Shown one piece after another: positions 1 to 12,600 of a stretch of DNA of 64,000 bases. The translations under genes were made by a program, and so were the position numbers. The DNA is taken from NCBI GenBank assembly GCA_001692895.1, contig KV748190.1:769645-833644 (forward strand). Direction: 5' to 3'. This DNA comes from Cenococcum geophilum 1.58. Lineage: Eukaryota > Ascomycota > Dothideomycetes > Gloniales > Gloniaceae. The notes under the pieces were generated by a model, which ran no database searches, had not been told where the DNA came from, and worked only from the letters and a program-made list of their open reading frames with translations. Numbering within the stretch: the first letter of the stretch is position 1; each line of letters starts with the position of its first letter.

Positions 1-2468
1 GCGGCTATTTAGTTATTTAGGTCCTATTTACGTCTTATAAGAGCGTCTACATAGTTAGTAGCGTCTAGCCTATATATAATTAGGAAATTAAACTAGGATA
101 GAATATCTATCTAGCGTACTTACTAAGCTATAAGGGCCTTAGTTATTATAAAGTATTTTAGGGCCTTATGATTTAAAACTACCTAGATAGGCTTAGGAGC
201 CCCCTTTAGCTATATACGCTAGTACTAAAAGCTAAAAATAATAGCTAGTATTTCTTTATTATATATAGGGTAATTTAGCTTAGTATTTACTATAGTCTTT
301 AAATAGTATATAATAGGGTGCTATTTTCCGTCCGGTTACTTCTAGGAAAAGGCGCTAGCTATAGTACTATTTGGGGCATTGGTTTCTAGTATTAAAGGTC
401 ATTTTAGGCGGAAATAGGCGAGCAAGGAGGCTAAAATTAGCCGTTCTTTAAGCTTGTTAAAAGCCTTCCTATATACGGCATTAAAATTAAAGGGCTAGTT
501 CTTTCTAGTAAGGCGGTTAAGAGGTTAGGTAATCCTACTATAGTTCTTAATAAAGTATTAGTAAAAGTTACAAAAGCCTAAAAATAATTGCACTTCCTTT
601 ACAGTCCATGGGGTTCCTATTAGTTAATTACTACCGTTTTTTTAGGTTGGCTTTGATTCCGTTTATATTAATAATAAAATTTAAGTATTTTATACGCTTA
701 ACGCTAAACTTTAACTTTTTAATATTAACCTAGAGCCTAGCCTTACGGAGCCGTTATAAAATTTTACGGATATGTTTCTTATATTTAAGCTTATTCTTAA
801 AATAAATTATAATATTATCTAGGTAAGCTATATAGAAGTTATTAAGGTAGTTAAAGAGTATATTATTTATATACCGCTAATATATAGCCGGTCCGTTAGT
901 TAGTCTAAAAAAGAGTACTTTATATTTATATAATTTATAATAGGTCTAAAATATAGTAAGGTCCTTAGATCTGGGATTTATCTTAATTTAGTAGAAGGCC
1001 TATTGGATATTAAGCTTTATAAAAACTTTAGCTCTACTTATTTAGGCTAATATATTCTTAAGTAGGGGTAGGAGATAACGGTCTTTACGGATTATATTAT
1101 TTAGCTTATAGTAGTTAATATAGAAGGAAAGTCCTCCATTTAGCTTTTTAATAAAGAGAATTAGTAAGGCGAAAGAGACTTAGCTAGGCTTAATAAAGCC
1201 CTTATTTAGGTTATTAATAAGGTACTATTTAGTGGCTTATAATTTAGTAGTAGACTGCTAATAAAGGGGGCTATAGCTGAGGGTAGTTTCCTTATCTGGC
1301 TTGATTTTAATCTTATGGTTATATAGTTGGTAAGGTAAGAGTATATTAGATACTACTTTAAAGAATACTCCCTTAAGCTCTAAGCACTAATAGGGCAGTT
1401 TTTGCTCTACTAACTCTTTATCTATAAGTTTATTCTTTACTCCACTAAGCTTACTTTTCTTTTCTTTAATTATTTAATTAATTTTATATAAGCTAGTAGT
1501 AAAGGTAATAGGATTAGGTTAGACTAAGTTTAAGTAGAATACTATAGCGCTAATATAGCAGATATTAACTAGTAAGAGGTCCGTAGGTTTTTCTACAAAC
1601 TTTTATTAGGCCGTATTTTGTAATATAGAGTTTATAGTCTTTTTTAGCTTATATTCTATTTTCCGTAAGTTATCCTTCTTATCTATTAGTTCCGTATAAC
1701 GTCTAATATCCCTAACTTTCCTTTATAGCTATATAGGTCCTAAGTTTTCTATAAGGGGCTTAGCTAGGTTACTACTAACTTTCTAAGTCTTTAGCGCGGG
1801 TAGCGTAGTATATATAGTCTGGGGGCGGTATAGTATATAGATTTATTATAGGTTAAGCTATATATTTTCCTTAAAGGCCTGGTCCCTATATATAGTATTA
1901 GCCTAATAAATAGTATTAACCTAGGGCCGTATAAGATTTTCTATTATAATACTAATTTCTTTTATAAAGGAAGGAGTTTGGGGTAGAGTTTTAGGCTAGA
2001 TAAGCCGTCTACTCTATATGTTAAGCTATCGGCCTAAATAGGTTAGCTATTTTCTCCCTAAAATTATATTGTAGCTTTTTAGGTCCGTAGTAAGAAAGGG
2101 GATATTATATTACCTTTATCTATTAATATAGAGGTAAATTCGCAAGATAGTTATAATAAATAGCCCTATTTATCCATTATACCTATAAATAGGAATTAGT
2201 TTAGGTAGTTCTTTAATAGATATATTTAAAAAGTTGGCTAGCTTTACAATATAATAGGTGTTTATTAAAGTAAAGGTATTTACTCTAGAGTTAGCTAAAG
2301 CAGAGGTTAAAACTTAATATTTATTACGGAATAAAGTATAAGAGATAGTGTAGCTTCTTCTACTAACTAGCTAACCTAGATTAATATATAATATATTAAT
2401 CCCTTTTAACCCTAAAAAGGAGTCTTTCTCTAGGGTTCCTCTTTTTTTTTTTTAACTTTATGCTATCC
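1..2468 (-). pseudogene. Gypsy A1 pol relic: RNase H, reverse transcriptase, protease region
   Basis: Read on the minus strand, this is the pol segment of Gypsy A1. RNase H-like sequence occupies roughly 1-480, with recognisable traces of the usual 'LETDAS' and 'LNYPIHDKEML' blocks. Reverse transcriptase follows to about 1400. Its active-site box, YLDD in the family, reads Y-L-D-N near 818-850, so the second catalytic Asp is lost. The stretch to about 2300 should hold the protease and the link to gag. Stops are nearly all TAA or TAG. The segment ends at 2468, where the Copia II LTR begins, and the gag portion resumes at 14097. Domain borders are estimates. Confidence 0.75.
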
Positions 2469-2696
2469 TATAAGCTTTGCAGTATAGGAGAATTAAGTAA
2501 ACGACTTAATTCTAAATCTATGGAAATTAGGTGAAATATATACACAAATGTAGAGTCCTAGCCGTAGGGTCTATAACTTAATCCATAACTTATTTAAGCT
2601 ATATATAAGGTATGCGAGATATATAAGGGTAGTATTAATGCTACCTTCCAGGCTACAACCTTGTGTCTCAGCATAGTGTCGGTAGTCGGTTATACA
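2469..2696 (-). repeat. Copia II 3' LTR
   Basis: 228 bp, matching 13864-14091 at the same length. On the minus strand it begins TGTATAACC. The adjacent 2697-2708 is the polypurine tract read in reverse (AAATCTAGGGGGG just before the LTR). Confidence 0.92.
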
Positions 2697-3119
2697 CCCC
2701 CCTAGATTTAACGGTGTAGTTAAAGCTGTAGAAAACAAAAATGAAGGCAGAGACTATACTAAAATAGGAAATTTAGATATAATTTAGGAGTAGTAAAAGG
2801 ATAGGGTAACTATAACGGATATTGCGAATAGATTTAGTTAATCTAATGTTGAATATCTACCAGATTCAGCCGCTGTATCTATACTTTGTGCTTTTAATAA
2901 GGTAAGATTTTAGTAAGGCCGTTAGCAGGCATTTTATCTATAGGAACCCATTATACGTTAATCTTTTTGTCTTAGACTTCCTGTCTAAGCCAGTGCTAAT
3001 AGACGTCGATATATTGAAGCTTTGTGTTAAGTTTTAGTGTGTCCTGTCTAAGTAGGCGTATAGTCTACATATTGTCGCATAGTAAGGTAAATTCGCATTC
3101 TAAATTAAAGCCAATTGCC
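2697..3119 (-). pseudogene. Copia II pol 3' end (RNase H C-terminus) and 3' UTR
   Basis: On the minus strand the stretch at about 2830-3000 reads as the C-terminal part of a Copia RNase H. It has the characteristic 'WVPIDKMPANGLTK' block that follows the last catalytic residues in Ty1/Copia polyproteins, then a short tail and untranslated sequence up to the polypurine tract. The segment breaks at 3119, and the rest of the same RNase H resumes at 9305, on the far side of Gypsy A'. Joining the two sides leaves a single TTGCC, so no Copia sequence was lost at this insertion. Stops here are fewer than in A1, but the frame is still broken. Confidence 0.8.
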
Positions 3120-3329
3120 TATTATGGCTCGTATAAATGCTTCTAAACCAAAGCTTATAGAATGCTATATTACGAAGATACTAAGCTAAAGAGAAGGAAA
3201 AGGGGTCACTAGGACTGATGTAAATTAATATATAAAGTAAGCCGCCAAGGCGCTAGCTTTAGGCGGGCCAATTATAGGTTAGCAGAATATAGCAGAATTT
3301 AGCAGGTAACGTGCAATAGCGCCATTACA
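3120..3329 (-). repeat. Gypsy A' 3' LTR
   Basis: 210 bp, plus-strand ends TATTATGGC and CCATTACA, i.e. TGTTA..GGC/GCC..TTACA before RIP. It pairs with 9090-9299. Its first roughly 190 bp resemble 53726-53910 in element F. Confidence 0.92.
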
Positions 3330-3344
3330 TTACCCCCCTCTTTA

Positions 3345-5250
3345 AAAAAAAGCCTGCCCTTAGGCTTAGTTAGAAATAGGGTAGTACTAGGCTTATAAAT
3401 ATAGGATTATAAAATATAAGATAAGGAAATAAAAGGGGATATAAGTACGTCCAGACTAAGTATAAAAGGCAATTATAGGCTAAGTAAAAGCACTAGGCTA
3501 GAAAGAGTAGCCGCTAAAAGTCTTAGCACAGATCTAACTAATTAGATAACTTTAACCGCCGGTTAAAGTTCCTAGATATCTAAAATTTTATAGTACTTGC
3601 AAAAAACGGCAGAATATAGCAAAATTTGGCAGATAGCTATATTAGGGCTTTAGGGCGTTTTTATCCCTATATTCTTCCGGTAACTTATTATCTTTATTAT
3701 ACTAGCATTTTATCTATTTATCTAGGTACTTTAGGGGTTTAGGCATATTAGAGTATTAATTATAAAACTCTTTAAGCTTCTAGGGGCAGCCTATAAAGTT
3801 CTATATAGGGTACTAGGTTAGGTTAGGATTATAGCCCTTCTATTTAATATAGTATTTTAGTATTCCCCATACTATCTTATAGGCCAGTATTTTATTAACC
3901 TCCTATTCATTATTACCGTTTACTTAAACTAGTAGGGGAGGCTTGTTCTTTTATTTAGGTAATAGGTTATTTATAGCTTTCTATAACTTATCTAGTAAGA
4001 AAATAAGGTAAACCCTAATTAAATCTGGGAGCTTTATCTTATATAAGTTACCTATCTTCTTTAGAACCTTATACAGTCCTACTATCTAGCAGTCTAGCTT
4101 ATAGCTAGGTTATTTGGTTTTTTAATTTCTTATTATAACCTAGACCATATTACTAGAGATAAAATTAGGCTCTTAACGGTATTTATTTGCCTACTGTTCT
4201 ATTAACCTTTAAGCTTTTTTTAGGTTCTTACAGGCTACCATTTAGGCTTCCTTTAATTATTTAGCGTACTATTAGGCCTTAGCATAGGATAGCTTCTCTT
4301 ATATAGTTTAGGGTTCTTCTAGCCTTTTCCAGTTAAAGCTTATATAGGGTAAGTATCCTATTTCTAGCTAAATTAGGGCAAACCCTATAGAGTTATAGGG
4401 TAGGGTTACTTGCGCGTAGTCTATTAAGGGTAGTAGTTTAGACTAGTTATCCTAGAAATAGTTAATAAAGGGCCTAAGCCTCTAGTCCAGGTACTAATTT
4501 ATAATCTCCGTCTAACCATTTATCTAGGGGTAATAAGCCGTAGAAAGCTTTAGCTTAATACCTAAAATCTAGGTAAACTTATTCCAGAAGACCAATATAA
4601 ACTATAGCCTATAATTAGACATAATAGTATCTAGTAGTTTATAGATTTAGTAGACATAATAGATATATAGCCGGGCTACCTCTTTAGTATTAATATTCTT
4701 ATAACAGGGAATTAAAAATAGGCGTTTACTAAAGCGGTTAACTATAACTATATTATATCCGTTACGGTCCCTAGGTAGTTTATAAAAGTCTATAAAAATA
4801 TACTACTAAGGGCGCTCTAATATCGGGAGTAACTTAAGTAATCCTAGGGTCTTATCCTATAGGATTATAGCTCTCTAGCAGTCTTCGCAGTTCTATATAT
4901 ATTAATTAATATCTATAACTATTCTTAGCTAATAGTAGCAGCAGTTAATAATTTTACGGGTCTTATTCTTACTAGGGTGTACTATAGAGACTTAGCAATA
5001 AGCTTTACGGATTAGTTTAGTCCATAGATTATTAACGTTAGGGACTATAAGCTGCTCCTAGTATAGAGGCAATCCTTCCTCTATTTTAAAATTGGGGTTT
5101 CCCTTTACGGCTTATTCGCGGAGGGCCCTTAGGGTATTAGCCGTACGGTTTACAGTTAGGAGGTGGTTAATTAGCCCTATTAGCTTATCTAAGGACTCCT
5201 CTATTAGTACTAGCTTATTTTACTAAGAGTCTAGCTCCTTAAGGATCCGT
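3345..5250 (-). pseudogene. Gypsy A' integrase relic
   Basis: Minus-strand sequence with the blocks of a Ty3/Gypsy integrase. There is an HHCC zinc region around 4870-4960, where the translation resembles 'GHPGRNKTRKII' followed by two Cys codons. The linker 'LLKLLPILERP' lies near 4790-4830, just before the D,D,E core, and the core and C-terminal region extend down to about 3400. The protein would insert the cDNA copy into the genome. The homologous segment in Gypsy A2 is 23870-25490. The frame is interrupted by many TAA/TAG codons. Borders to RNase H on the right are approximate. A chromodomain was not recognised here. Confidence 0.72.
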
Positions 5251-7690
5251 AAGTTAAGCTATTCTAAATAGAGGAGGGCGCGTGTTTAATATTAGGTCTT
5301 TAGCTTATCCTAAGGTTTTATATCTTATTCTCTTTGGGTTAAGGTATTAGCCTTAAAGTTTTACTTACTAGAATAATATATAATTGTAAAGAAGAATTAG
5401 GAGAGTATTTTAGCCTACTAGGCTTATTATCTAATAAGCTGCTTAATAGTTATAAAGTACTCTAGGGCTTTATAATCTATATATATCCTAATCTAGAAGT
5501 TTGTACCTTTAAGCTCTACACGCTATTAAGAGAGTAATTAAATAATAGCTAGCATTTCTTTATTATATACTTTATAGTTACACTTAGCTAAGTCCATTAT
5601 TTTTAAAAAGAAAGTAATAGGGTACTATTTACCGTCTAGATGTAACTATAATAGGATTCCCGCTACGACCTTATTAGAGGCGTCCGTTTCTAGTATTAAT
5701 TTAAGGTCTAGGTTATAGTAATAAAGAATTAGGGAAGAAATAAGCCAATCCTTTATCTCTTTAAAGGCCTCTATATAGCTATTATTAAAGATAAAAAGCG
5801 TATCCTTCCTAATTAGTTATATAAGAGGTTTTGCTATAATTCCGTAGTCGCGGATAAACTAGTGATAGAAGTTATAAAAACTAAAAAAGGATTAGATTCC
5901 TTTTACTATATAAGGGGGCTTCTAGTTACAGATTATCTTTACCTTCTTAGGGTTAACCTTAATTCCTTTTATAGTTATAATAAACCCGAGGTATTTTATA
6001 CGTTTTACCCTAAACTTATATTTCTTAATATTAACTTATAAGCCCGCGTTTTATAGTCTCTCTAAGACCTTTTTAATATAAACTTAATACTTAAGTTTAT
6101 TATCCGAGTATATAGAAATGTCGTCTAGGTATGCTGTATAGAACTTATTAAGGTAATCAAAAAGAACGTTATTTATATACCTTTAGTATATAGCCGGTCC
6201 GTTTATTAGTCTAAAAGGAAAAACTTTATATTTATAGGAACTATAACGGGTATAAAATATTGTTAAATCTTTAAATACGGGGTCTATTCTAATTCGGTAA
6301 AAAGCTTAGCGGATATTAAGTTTAGTAAAAATCTTTACCTAGCTTAGATATATAAAGGTCTTATTAATTAAAGAAATAGGATACTAATTCTTTTAAGTAA
6401 TAGCGTTTAGTTTCTAATAGTTAATATAAAAGTAAAGGCCTTTATTAGGCTTTTTTATAAATAGAATAGGAGAAGTAAAAGGGGCTTAACTTAGCTAATA
6501 AACCCTTTATCTAAGTTATTAATTAAGTACTACTTTATTACTTTTAGCTTATCCGTTAATTATTAGTAGAGGGGGCTATAACTTAGCGAGTTATTAGCTT
6601 TTAATTAAATCTTATAATTATATATCTAGTAAGGGGGTAATTTATCTAAAGTCGCCTTTAAGAATATATCCTTGTAATTTGTATAAATAGTAGGAAAAAG
6701 GCATTTAACTAGTTCCTCGTCGGTCTCCTTAGCTAGCTCTTTCTCCCTATTATTAGTGATTTGGTTAATTTTATATAGGCTTATTATAAAGACCTTATTA
6801 TCCTTCTAGTATATATTAAAGTAGAATACTACTACGCTAATTATAGTAATATTTACGGTAGGGGGGTTATATAATAATAGGGGCGTATATAACTTTATAT
6901 ACTTCTAGGGTATTAGTATTATTATTACTCCTTTTAGCTCCTATTGCATCTTTTAAAGGTTATCCCTTATATCCTATTAATACGTTCTTTTCCATACCGG
7001 TTAAATCTACGCGATTTAGATATTATCTATGTTACTATCTATCCCGCTTCTATATATAGAGTCTTCTTTAAATATAATGCTTTAGGAGAGTATCTTTATT
7101 AGTATAGAGTTCTTTCTAGCTTTGTAGTAGGCGTCTTCTTAAGTAAAGGCTAGGTTATAGGCCTGGACATCCTATTAGTAAATAGGGTTAGCCCTTACGG
7201 CTAGTACCTTACGGTTAGTTTAAATTTCCCTAATAAAAGAGGGCAACTTTAGTTTATCCTCCGGCTAGATAAACTATCTTTATTATATATTTAGCCAAAT
7301 ATTAAAATAGGATATATATTTTTATCTAAGGATTATATTATAGGACACTAGGTCTAGGATATAAAAAGGGATACTATATTAGCGTTATCCATTAAAAGTA
7401 ATATATAACTTTAAAATGTAGGTAACCGGCTAACTAGCTTAGCTGTTATAACCTTTTACCTAAATAGGCTTCTCTAGTCGGATAGTTTCTATATTTAGAA
7501 ATTTGGCAATATTATTTGCATAGGCAGTATTTATAAAGGCAAAGCTATTTACTCTAGTATTAATAAGGGCAGTTATATTTACTCTATATTTATTTTAAGA
7601 TACTATATATAGAATGGTAAAATGCTTTTTACCCATTAACTAACTAAAATTAATCTTTTTAAGATTAATAGGGTACCCTAGGGGGGAGTC
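5250..7690 (-). pseudogene. Gypsy A' RNase H, reverse transcriptase and protease relic
   Basis: On the minus strand the order is protease (about 7560 down to 6800), RT (about 6560 to 5760) and RNase H (about 5760 to 5250). The RT active site reads 'AYLDDISIYSD' around 6105-6150, so both catalytic Asp codons survive here, unlike in A1, A2 and Gypsy B2. The upstream 'SPILFI' block near 6460 is also visible on the minus strand. The protease DSG/DTG was not located with certainty. Stops are nearly all TAA/TAG. The RT catalytic box is the best preserved in the window, but the polyprotein as a whole is dead. Confidence 0.75.
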
Positions 7691-7699
7691 TTTCCCTAG

Positions 7700-8940
7700 G
7701 GCTCTTCTTTTCCTAACTTATTGGACATTTCTCCTTCCTCTATTTCCTTAATATTGCCTATATCCTTTAGCTCTAGGCAAGATAAGGCAAAGTAACCCTC
7801 CTTATTATAGTTATAGTAAGTGGCCGAGGTAGGGTTAATTAGGGTATTACAATAAGTACTAGTTAGGGGTGTAGTACGTAGCTAGTTAGGCAAGGCCCGC
7901 CAGTGCGTAAATATAACCGCTTTTAGTATAAGGGCAGTTATAGCTTATCTTCCTACTCTAGCTCCTATAAGTATAGCTAATAAGTTTTAATTATTCCGGG
8001 ATTACTTCTGCCAATTAGGGCGGGCGTTAATTTGCTTTAGTTTTAAATCTAATAATAGGTAATAAGTTATAAGTCTATAATACGTTAAAAGGCCGTTTAA
8101 GGTTATAGCAATCTTCTCTTATAGCCGAATTATTAGCTTATTATATAAGTCTAATTAGTAGTTCTTAAGGGGAACCTAGCCTTCTCCTATAAGGTGTAGG
8201 AATTAAGTCTAGAATTTAGCAAAGGTTTAGTTCGGTTTTATTATTAGGCGATTATAATTATACTAGGCGTCCTATACTTTATTTAGGTTAATATAAATAG
8301 CCGCTAGGTGCCGTATTATCTCGTTAACAGATATAAATCAGATAGGGGAATTATCCTCAAACTTGGCTTAAAGGTGCCGTTAGGCGTCCCTAGTAGTTCG
8401 ACTAAAAAGGTAGAGTATTTTAACTTCTTTAGAAAGGAAATAGTTATAGTTAACACGGAGCTTCCCTCATACTTAAATCCTCTAATTCTTAAAGGTAGGG
8501 TCTATTCTGTCAGATAGTAGTTAGGGGTTAGGGAGCTTAACAGACTTTACTTACTTTATTATTATATCTATACTCCCTAGTATATCGCATTTAATAGAGT
8601 AAGTATATTAGTTAAGGCTTTAAGAAGGGGAAGCCGGGCTATTTTATAGGGCTATAAGGCTTTCTAGGATCTTTTATAGAGTCTCTTATATATTCCTTAC
8701 TTTAAGACAATTAGCTTTCTAGCTAGCTATAAGGGCGCAAATCTACTTACGTACGTCTATAATGTTATTATTATCTTCAATTTCTAATCCTAATTGGATC
8801 TTAGGTTCCTCTTAGGCAGAGGCAACTCTCTTAAATAAGCTTACTTTAGGTGCCATTATTAGCTTCCTAGAGTTTATTAGTATATATACTTTAGTTTTAA
8901 TTCCGGGGGTATAGGTCTAGTCCTATTTAGCTTATAAGGT
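7700..8940 (-). pseudogene. Gypsy A' gag relic with zinc knuckle
   Basis: Minus-strand capsid and nucleocapsid region. The zinc knuckle at 7771-7825 reads Y-Y-N-Y-N-K-E-G-Y-F-A-L-S-C, which is a CCHC box (C-x2-C-x4-H-x4-C) with the first two Cys and the His each changed to Tyr by transitions. The capsid part lies to the right up to about 8900, followed by the leader and the 5' LTR at 9090. A short open frame on the opposite strand at 8308-8517 is an antisense shadow. Gag proteins form the virus-like particle that packages element RNA. Confidence 0.65.
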
Positions 8941-9089
8941 AAAATATTATTTAGGCCTTCCCAGGTAATATAGAGTTGTTTTAGTGTCTAAGTATAGCGT
9001 GTTGACGCGTCATTACAGACAAAGTTTTTTCTTTTAGGGTGGGATATTATTAAGGCCTTCCTAGGCAATATAGGGAGAGCTTAGTATAA

Positions 9090-9299
9090 TATTACGGCTT
9101 ATATAAATGCTTCTAAACCAAAGCTTATAGAATGCTATATTACGAAGATACTAAGCTAAAGAGAAGGAAAAGGGGTTACTAAGACCGATGTGAACAAATA
9201 TATAGGGTAAGCCGCTAAGGCGCTAGCTTTGGGCGGGCCAATCGCAGGTCGGCAGAATATGGCAGAATTTGGTAGGTAATGTACGATAGCGCCGTTACA
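9090..9299 (-). repeat. Gypsy A' 5' LTR
   Basis: 210 bp, matches 3120-3329. It is followed by the target duplication TTGCC at 9300-9304. Confidence 0.92.
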
Positions 9300-9304
9300 T
9301 TGCC

Positions 9305-11000
9305 TTAAAGAATTGTTACCACTAGATAATTTTAACAGCAGCAGTAGATAGGGAGAGAAGTTTTACTTTAGTAGCCGAATAAGTTACTAATTACTATAGG
9401 GTCGCCTTCTAATTAATTAGCCCTCTAAATAGTATAAATAGGTATCCTTAAGAGCTCCGTCTAGTCTCTTTATAGTCTATAAATGCTGTATTAGATGCTC
9501 TATAAAAGGTAATATCTTCTTCTTTAGGGTCTCTAAAGTAGACGTATGCTCTAAAAGCTTCCCTTAAGTATTTAATAGCTATAGATTTTATTCCGAGGCA
9601 GTAGGTAATAGCTTAGTTCGCTGCGTTAAGGTGTCCCTAATTTAGATTAGTAAGGAATTTAGCTAGCTTAAAATGCGTCTTTATAATATTAGGTCTTCTA
9701 AATATAGCTAGGCGTGTAAGAGAACTAACCCGCTACTAGTAGGCTAGTGTCCTTTAAGGGCTCGTCTGCTAGTTAGATGGAATTAGTTCTTTAGTAGGAA
9801 GTAGTAACTTAGGAAATTTGCCTAGTTAAATATTAAATCGTTTGGCTATCTTTTTAATATAAGAGTTTTAGCAGAGCTAGAGCTTTCTACTTACTTAATC
9901 TTGCTTAATTTAAATTCCTAGGAACTACTATAGGTCTCCTAGTGCACAGATCTCGTATTAATGTAGTAGCTTGGTTTTAAACTCTTCCAGTTTTAGGAGG
10001 TCCTCTTTAGTAAATAGAGCGGTAATATTATCTACGTAGAAGAAGATAATAAGTCATCTATTGGTAAATAGGCAGTTAGTACCTAGGATAGGTTTTAATC
10101 CAAATTCGGCTAGGGTACTAGTAAGCTCTCTATACCACAGTAGCGGTAATATTTTTAGTCCGTATAGCGCTATAAGTAGCTCTAAGATATATCCATTTTA
10201 ATTAAATCCTTCTAGGTAGTAGCAGTATACTGGTTTACTAAGCTTAGCATTTATAAATGCGTTTACGGCGTTATACTATTAAATTTCTAAATTAAATACG
10301 GCTGCTATAGCCATAAGGGCACGGAATATTTAAGCAGCTAGGGTTGCTGTATAGGTCTCTTCTTTGGTAATCTATAGGTCTCCACGGACACACAGTTAAG
10401 CTTTAAGCTTTTGTAAGTAGCCGTTGCTATTAAGCTTATATTTAAAGACCTATTTTAGTAAAAGGATCTACTCGTTGTATACTTCTGCTTTTAGTACAGT
10501 TTTAAATATCCCTCGGCGTTTTAGGTTGTTGTATTCTTTTTCTATAGCCTTTTAGAAGCTAGTAGTTAATAGATGCTTTCTTAGCTCCTTAAGGTTCTTT
10601 AGTTTAGGAAGAAGATTGTCCCGATATAGAGATAAGGATCTAGTTTGGTCGATGTCCTTTACTAGTCCTATAGCAAATCCAGCGTAGTAACTAAATAGGG
10701 TAGATAGATTGACTAGTGCTGTTATATACGCTTAACGTTAAATTTGTTTTAATTCTTTTAGTAGGACAAGATCGGCAGAAGGTTTAGCTGAGACTTCATT
10801 AGCTTATAAAGTTATATTAGTTACTTTATTAGATAGTTCTAGAGAGCTTAACTAGGTAGGAATTGCTTTAATTATATCTAGGATATCGTCATAAAGTCTT
10901 TCCGGTGTAGTGTTTGTTGCTAGTAAATCTAGAGATACCGTTTTACTAGGAGTTAGTAACTGCTTAGTACCCTTTATAGGAGACTCTGCCGAATCGTTTA
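9305..11000 (-). pseudogene. Copia II RNase H (N-terminal part) and reverse transcriptase relic
   Basis: Resumes Copia II immediately right of Gypsy A'. On the minus strand RT lies at about 11000 to 10000 and RNase H at about 9950 to 9305. The RT catalytic box, YVDD in Ty1/Copia elements, reads F-Y-V-D-N near 10020-10042, again an Asp-to-Asn transition. Downstream on the minus strand comes the region preceding the RNase H motifs; its last part is at 2830-3000 across the nested insertion. Stops are TAA/TAG. The order integrase then RT, opposite to Gypsy, supports the Copia call. Confidence 0.78.
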
Positions 11001-12600
11001 ATTTAGGTATAGTTGTTTAATCTGTATTTAAGGTAGGTCTATATAGAATAGATTTATCCCTAGATTTATCCTTATAGAGAGGTTCTAGTAGACTAATTAT
11101 CTAAAGGGTATCTTCTAATACTTCCCTTAGTAAGTAGTTAATATCTTAACCCTTAGGGTTATAAAACGAGGTCTTGTTAAATATAATATCTCTAGTTTGG
11201 GTAACCTTATAGAGACTTAGAATCTAAATATAGTAGATATTAGTTAAATTATAGCCGACTAGGTGTCCAATTAATATATAAGGAGCTAGCTTGTCTCCCC
11301 TTTTAGCTCTTTTATCTAGCGTATAGGTCTTATAACCGTATACATATATATAGGTAAGAGATAGCGTCTTGCCGTAGGCGATCTTATACGGAGTTTTCTA
11401 CCTTAGTTGCTTATTTGGGGTTTAATTAAGTGTGTAGCTAGCAGTAAGGAAGGCTTCTGGTCCTAGAGACGGGGGTAAGGACGCTTCCAGCTATATAGCC
11501 CTTAATCGTTCTATAAGGGTTCGTCTAGATTATTTAGCTCTACTATTTTGTTCTTTAGTATACGGTGCTTAATATTCAAAGGTAATGCCTTTGTCTGCGC
11601 ACTATATCTATAAGGTGTCTCCCGTCTATTTAAAAGCTTGTTTATTATTGCGTTAGAAAAAGATAACGTCTTAATAGAATTATAATTTAATTAATTAATA
11701 TGTCTTATAAATAGTAGGTAGGACGGTAGCTTTATCCTTGTTCTTAGATATAAAAATAAAATAAAATTTAGAATACGTGTAATAGAAATACATAATATAT
11801 CTATCGCCGTTATAGCTTGGTTCTCTAAGGCTAATAATATTAAATGCGAGCCGTTTAAATGGTTAAGTGGCTGGAAATTTATATTCTTGTCTTTAAGAGA
11901 TCTGCTACGTATGCTTTTCTAATAAGCAAACTTTATATTCGACTTTAAGCGGTGCTTGTTCGTTAATTAGCTCTTCGAGCTCTGCGCTATTAACGTGCTT
12001 AGGAAGCTGCTTAATAGTATTAGGTCCTACATAGCCAAGTATTTTATACCATTTTGTAGCTATAGCTCCGACTAGTTTATAGGCTATTCTGCTTAGTTAA
12101 TGTCTTCTTGTTAAGAAGGTCGATTAAATTGTTAAATCTAGGGTAGCCTGTCTGTGCATTAGTGCCTAGTGGCCCCCTAGTTGTTTTGCATAGCAGACTG
12201 TTTCTTTAGTAGCTAGATAGTATAGCAAATTTCGTCCTAAGTTAAAATGAATATTATCATTAGTAGCTCTTAAGAGTGCTACAATATTTGTAAAAAAGGT
12301 AGGTGCTAGTGCTATATAGGATAGCTTTATTTTTAACTTCCCGGTAGGTGTGTTAATAGTAATAGTTACTGTTCCGTATGCTTAAATCTTTTTAAAATTT
12401 CCGCTAGCAATTAGGTAGTCGTCTTCTGCTACTAGGTATAAAAAGGTAAAGTCTTCCTTATTATTGCAGACGTGTGTATCTACGCTAGGGTTAAGTATCC
12501 AGGTGTTCTAGAGTTTAAATAGTATTTAACCAGTACTAAACACGGCAGTATAGCTAGTCGGTGTTGTAGAAGGTAGGGTTTTAGAGTTAAAATTAATTAT
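11000..12600 (-). pseudogene. Copia II integrase and protease relic
   Basis: Minus-strand integrase core and GAG-pre-integrase region run from about 12300 down to 11300, followed by a hydrophilic linker to RT. At about 12470-12530 the translation reads W-I-L-N-P-S-V-D-T-H-V-C-N. It lines up with the Copia protease signature W-I-L-D-S-G-A-S-T-H-V-C; the catalytic Asp is now Asn and the Gly is lost. The enzyme pair would cut the polyprotein and integrate cDNA. No domain remains intact. Integrase upstream of RT, in coding order, is diagnostic for Ty1/Copia. Confidence 0.7.

Larger units (their letters stand above)
3120..9299 (-). mobile_element. Gypsy A': complete Ty3/Gypsy element nested in Copia II
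   Basis: A 6180-bp element with equal-length LTRs of 210 bp (3120-3329, 9090-9299) and a perfect 5-bp target duplication TTGCC (3115-3119 and 9300-9304). Orientation is reverse: the C-rich 3330-3340 next to the left LTR is the polypurine tract on the other strand. Plus-strand order is integrase, RNase H, RT, protease, gag, which is Gypsy order in reverse. It is related to Gypsy A1/A2 (the integrase matches 23870-25490) but has a different LTR. The RT box is still Y-L-D-D, so this copy is less eroded than A1, though stops remain in every gene. Confidence 0.92.

Noticed and set aside
8308..8517. 69-codon plus-strand open frame
   Set aside because: It is antisense to the Gypsy A' gag and has no recognisable domain.
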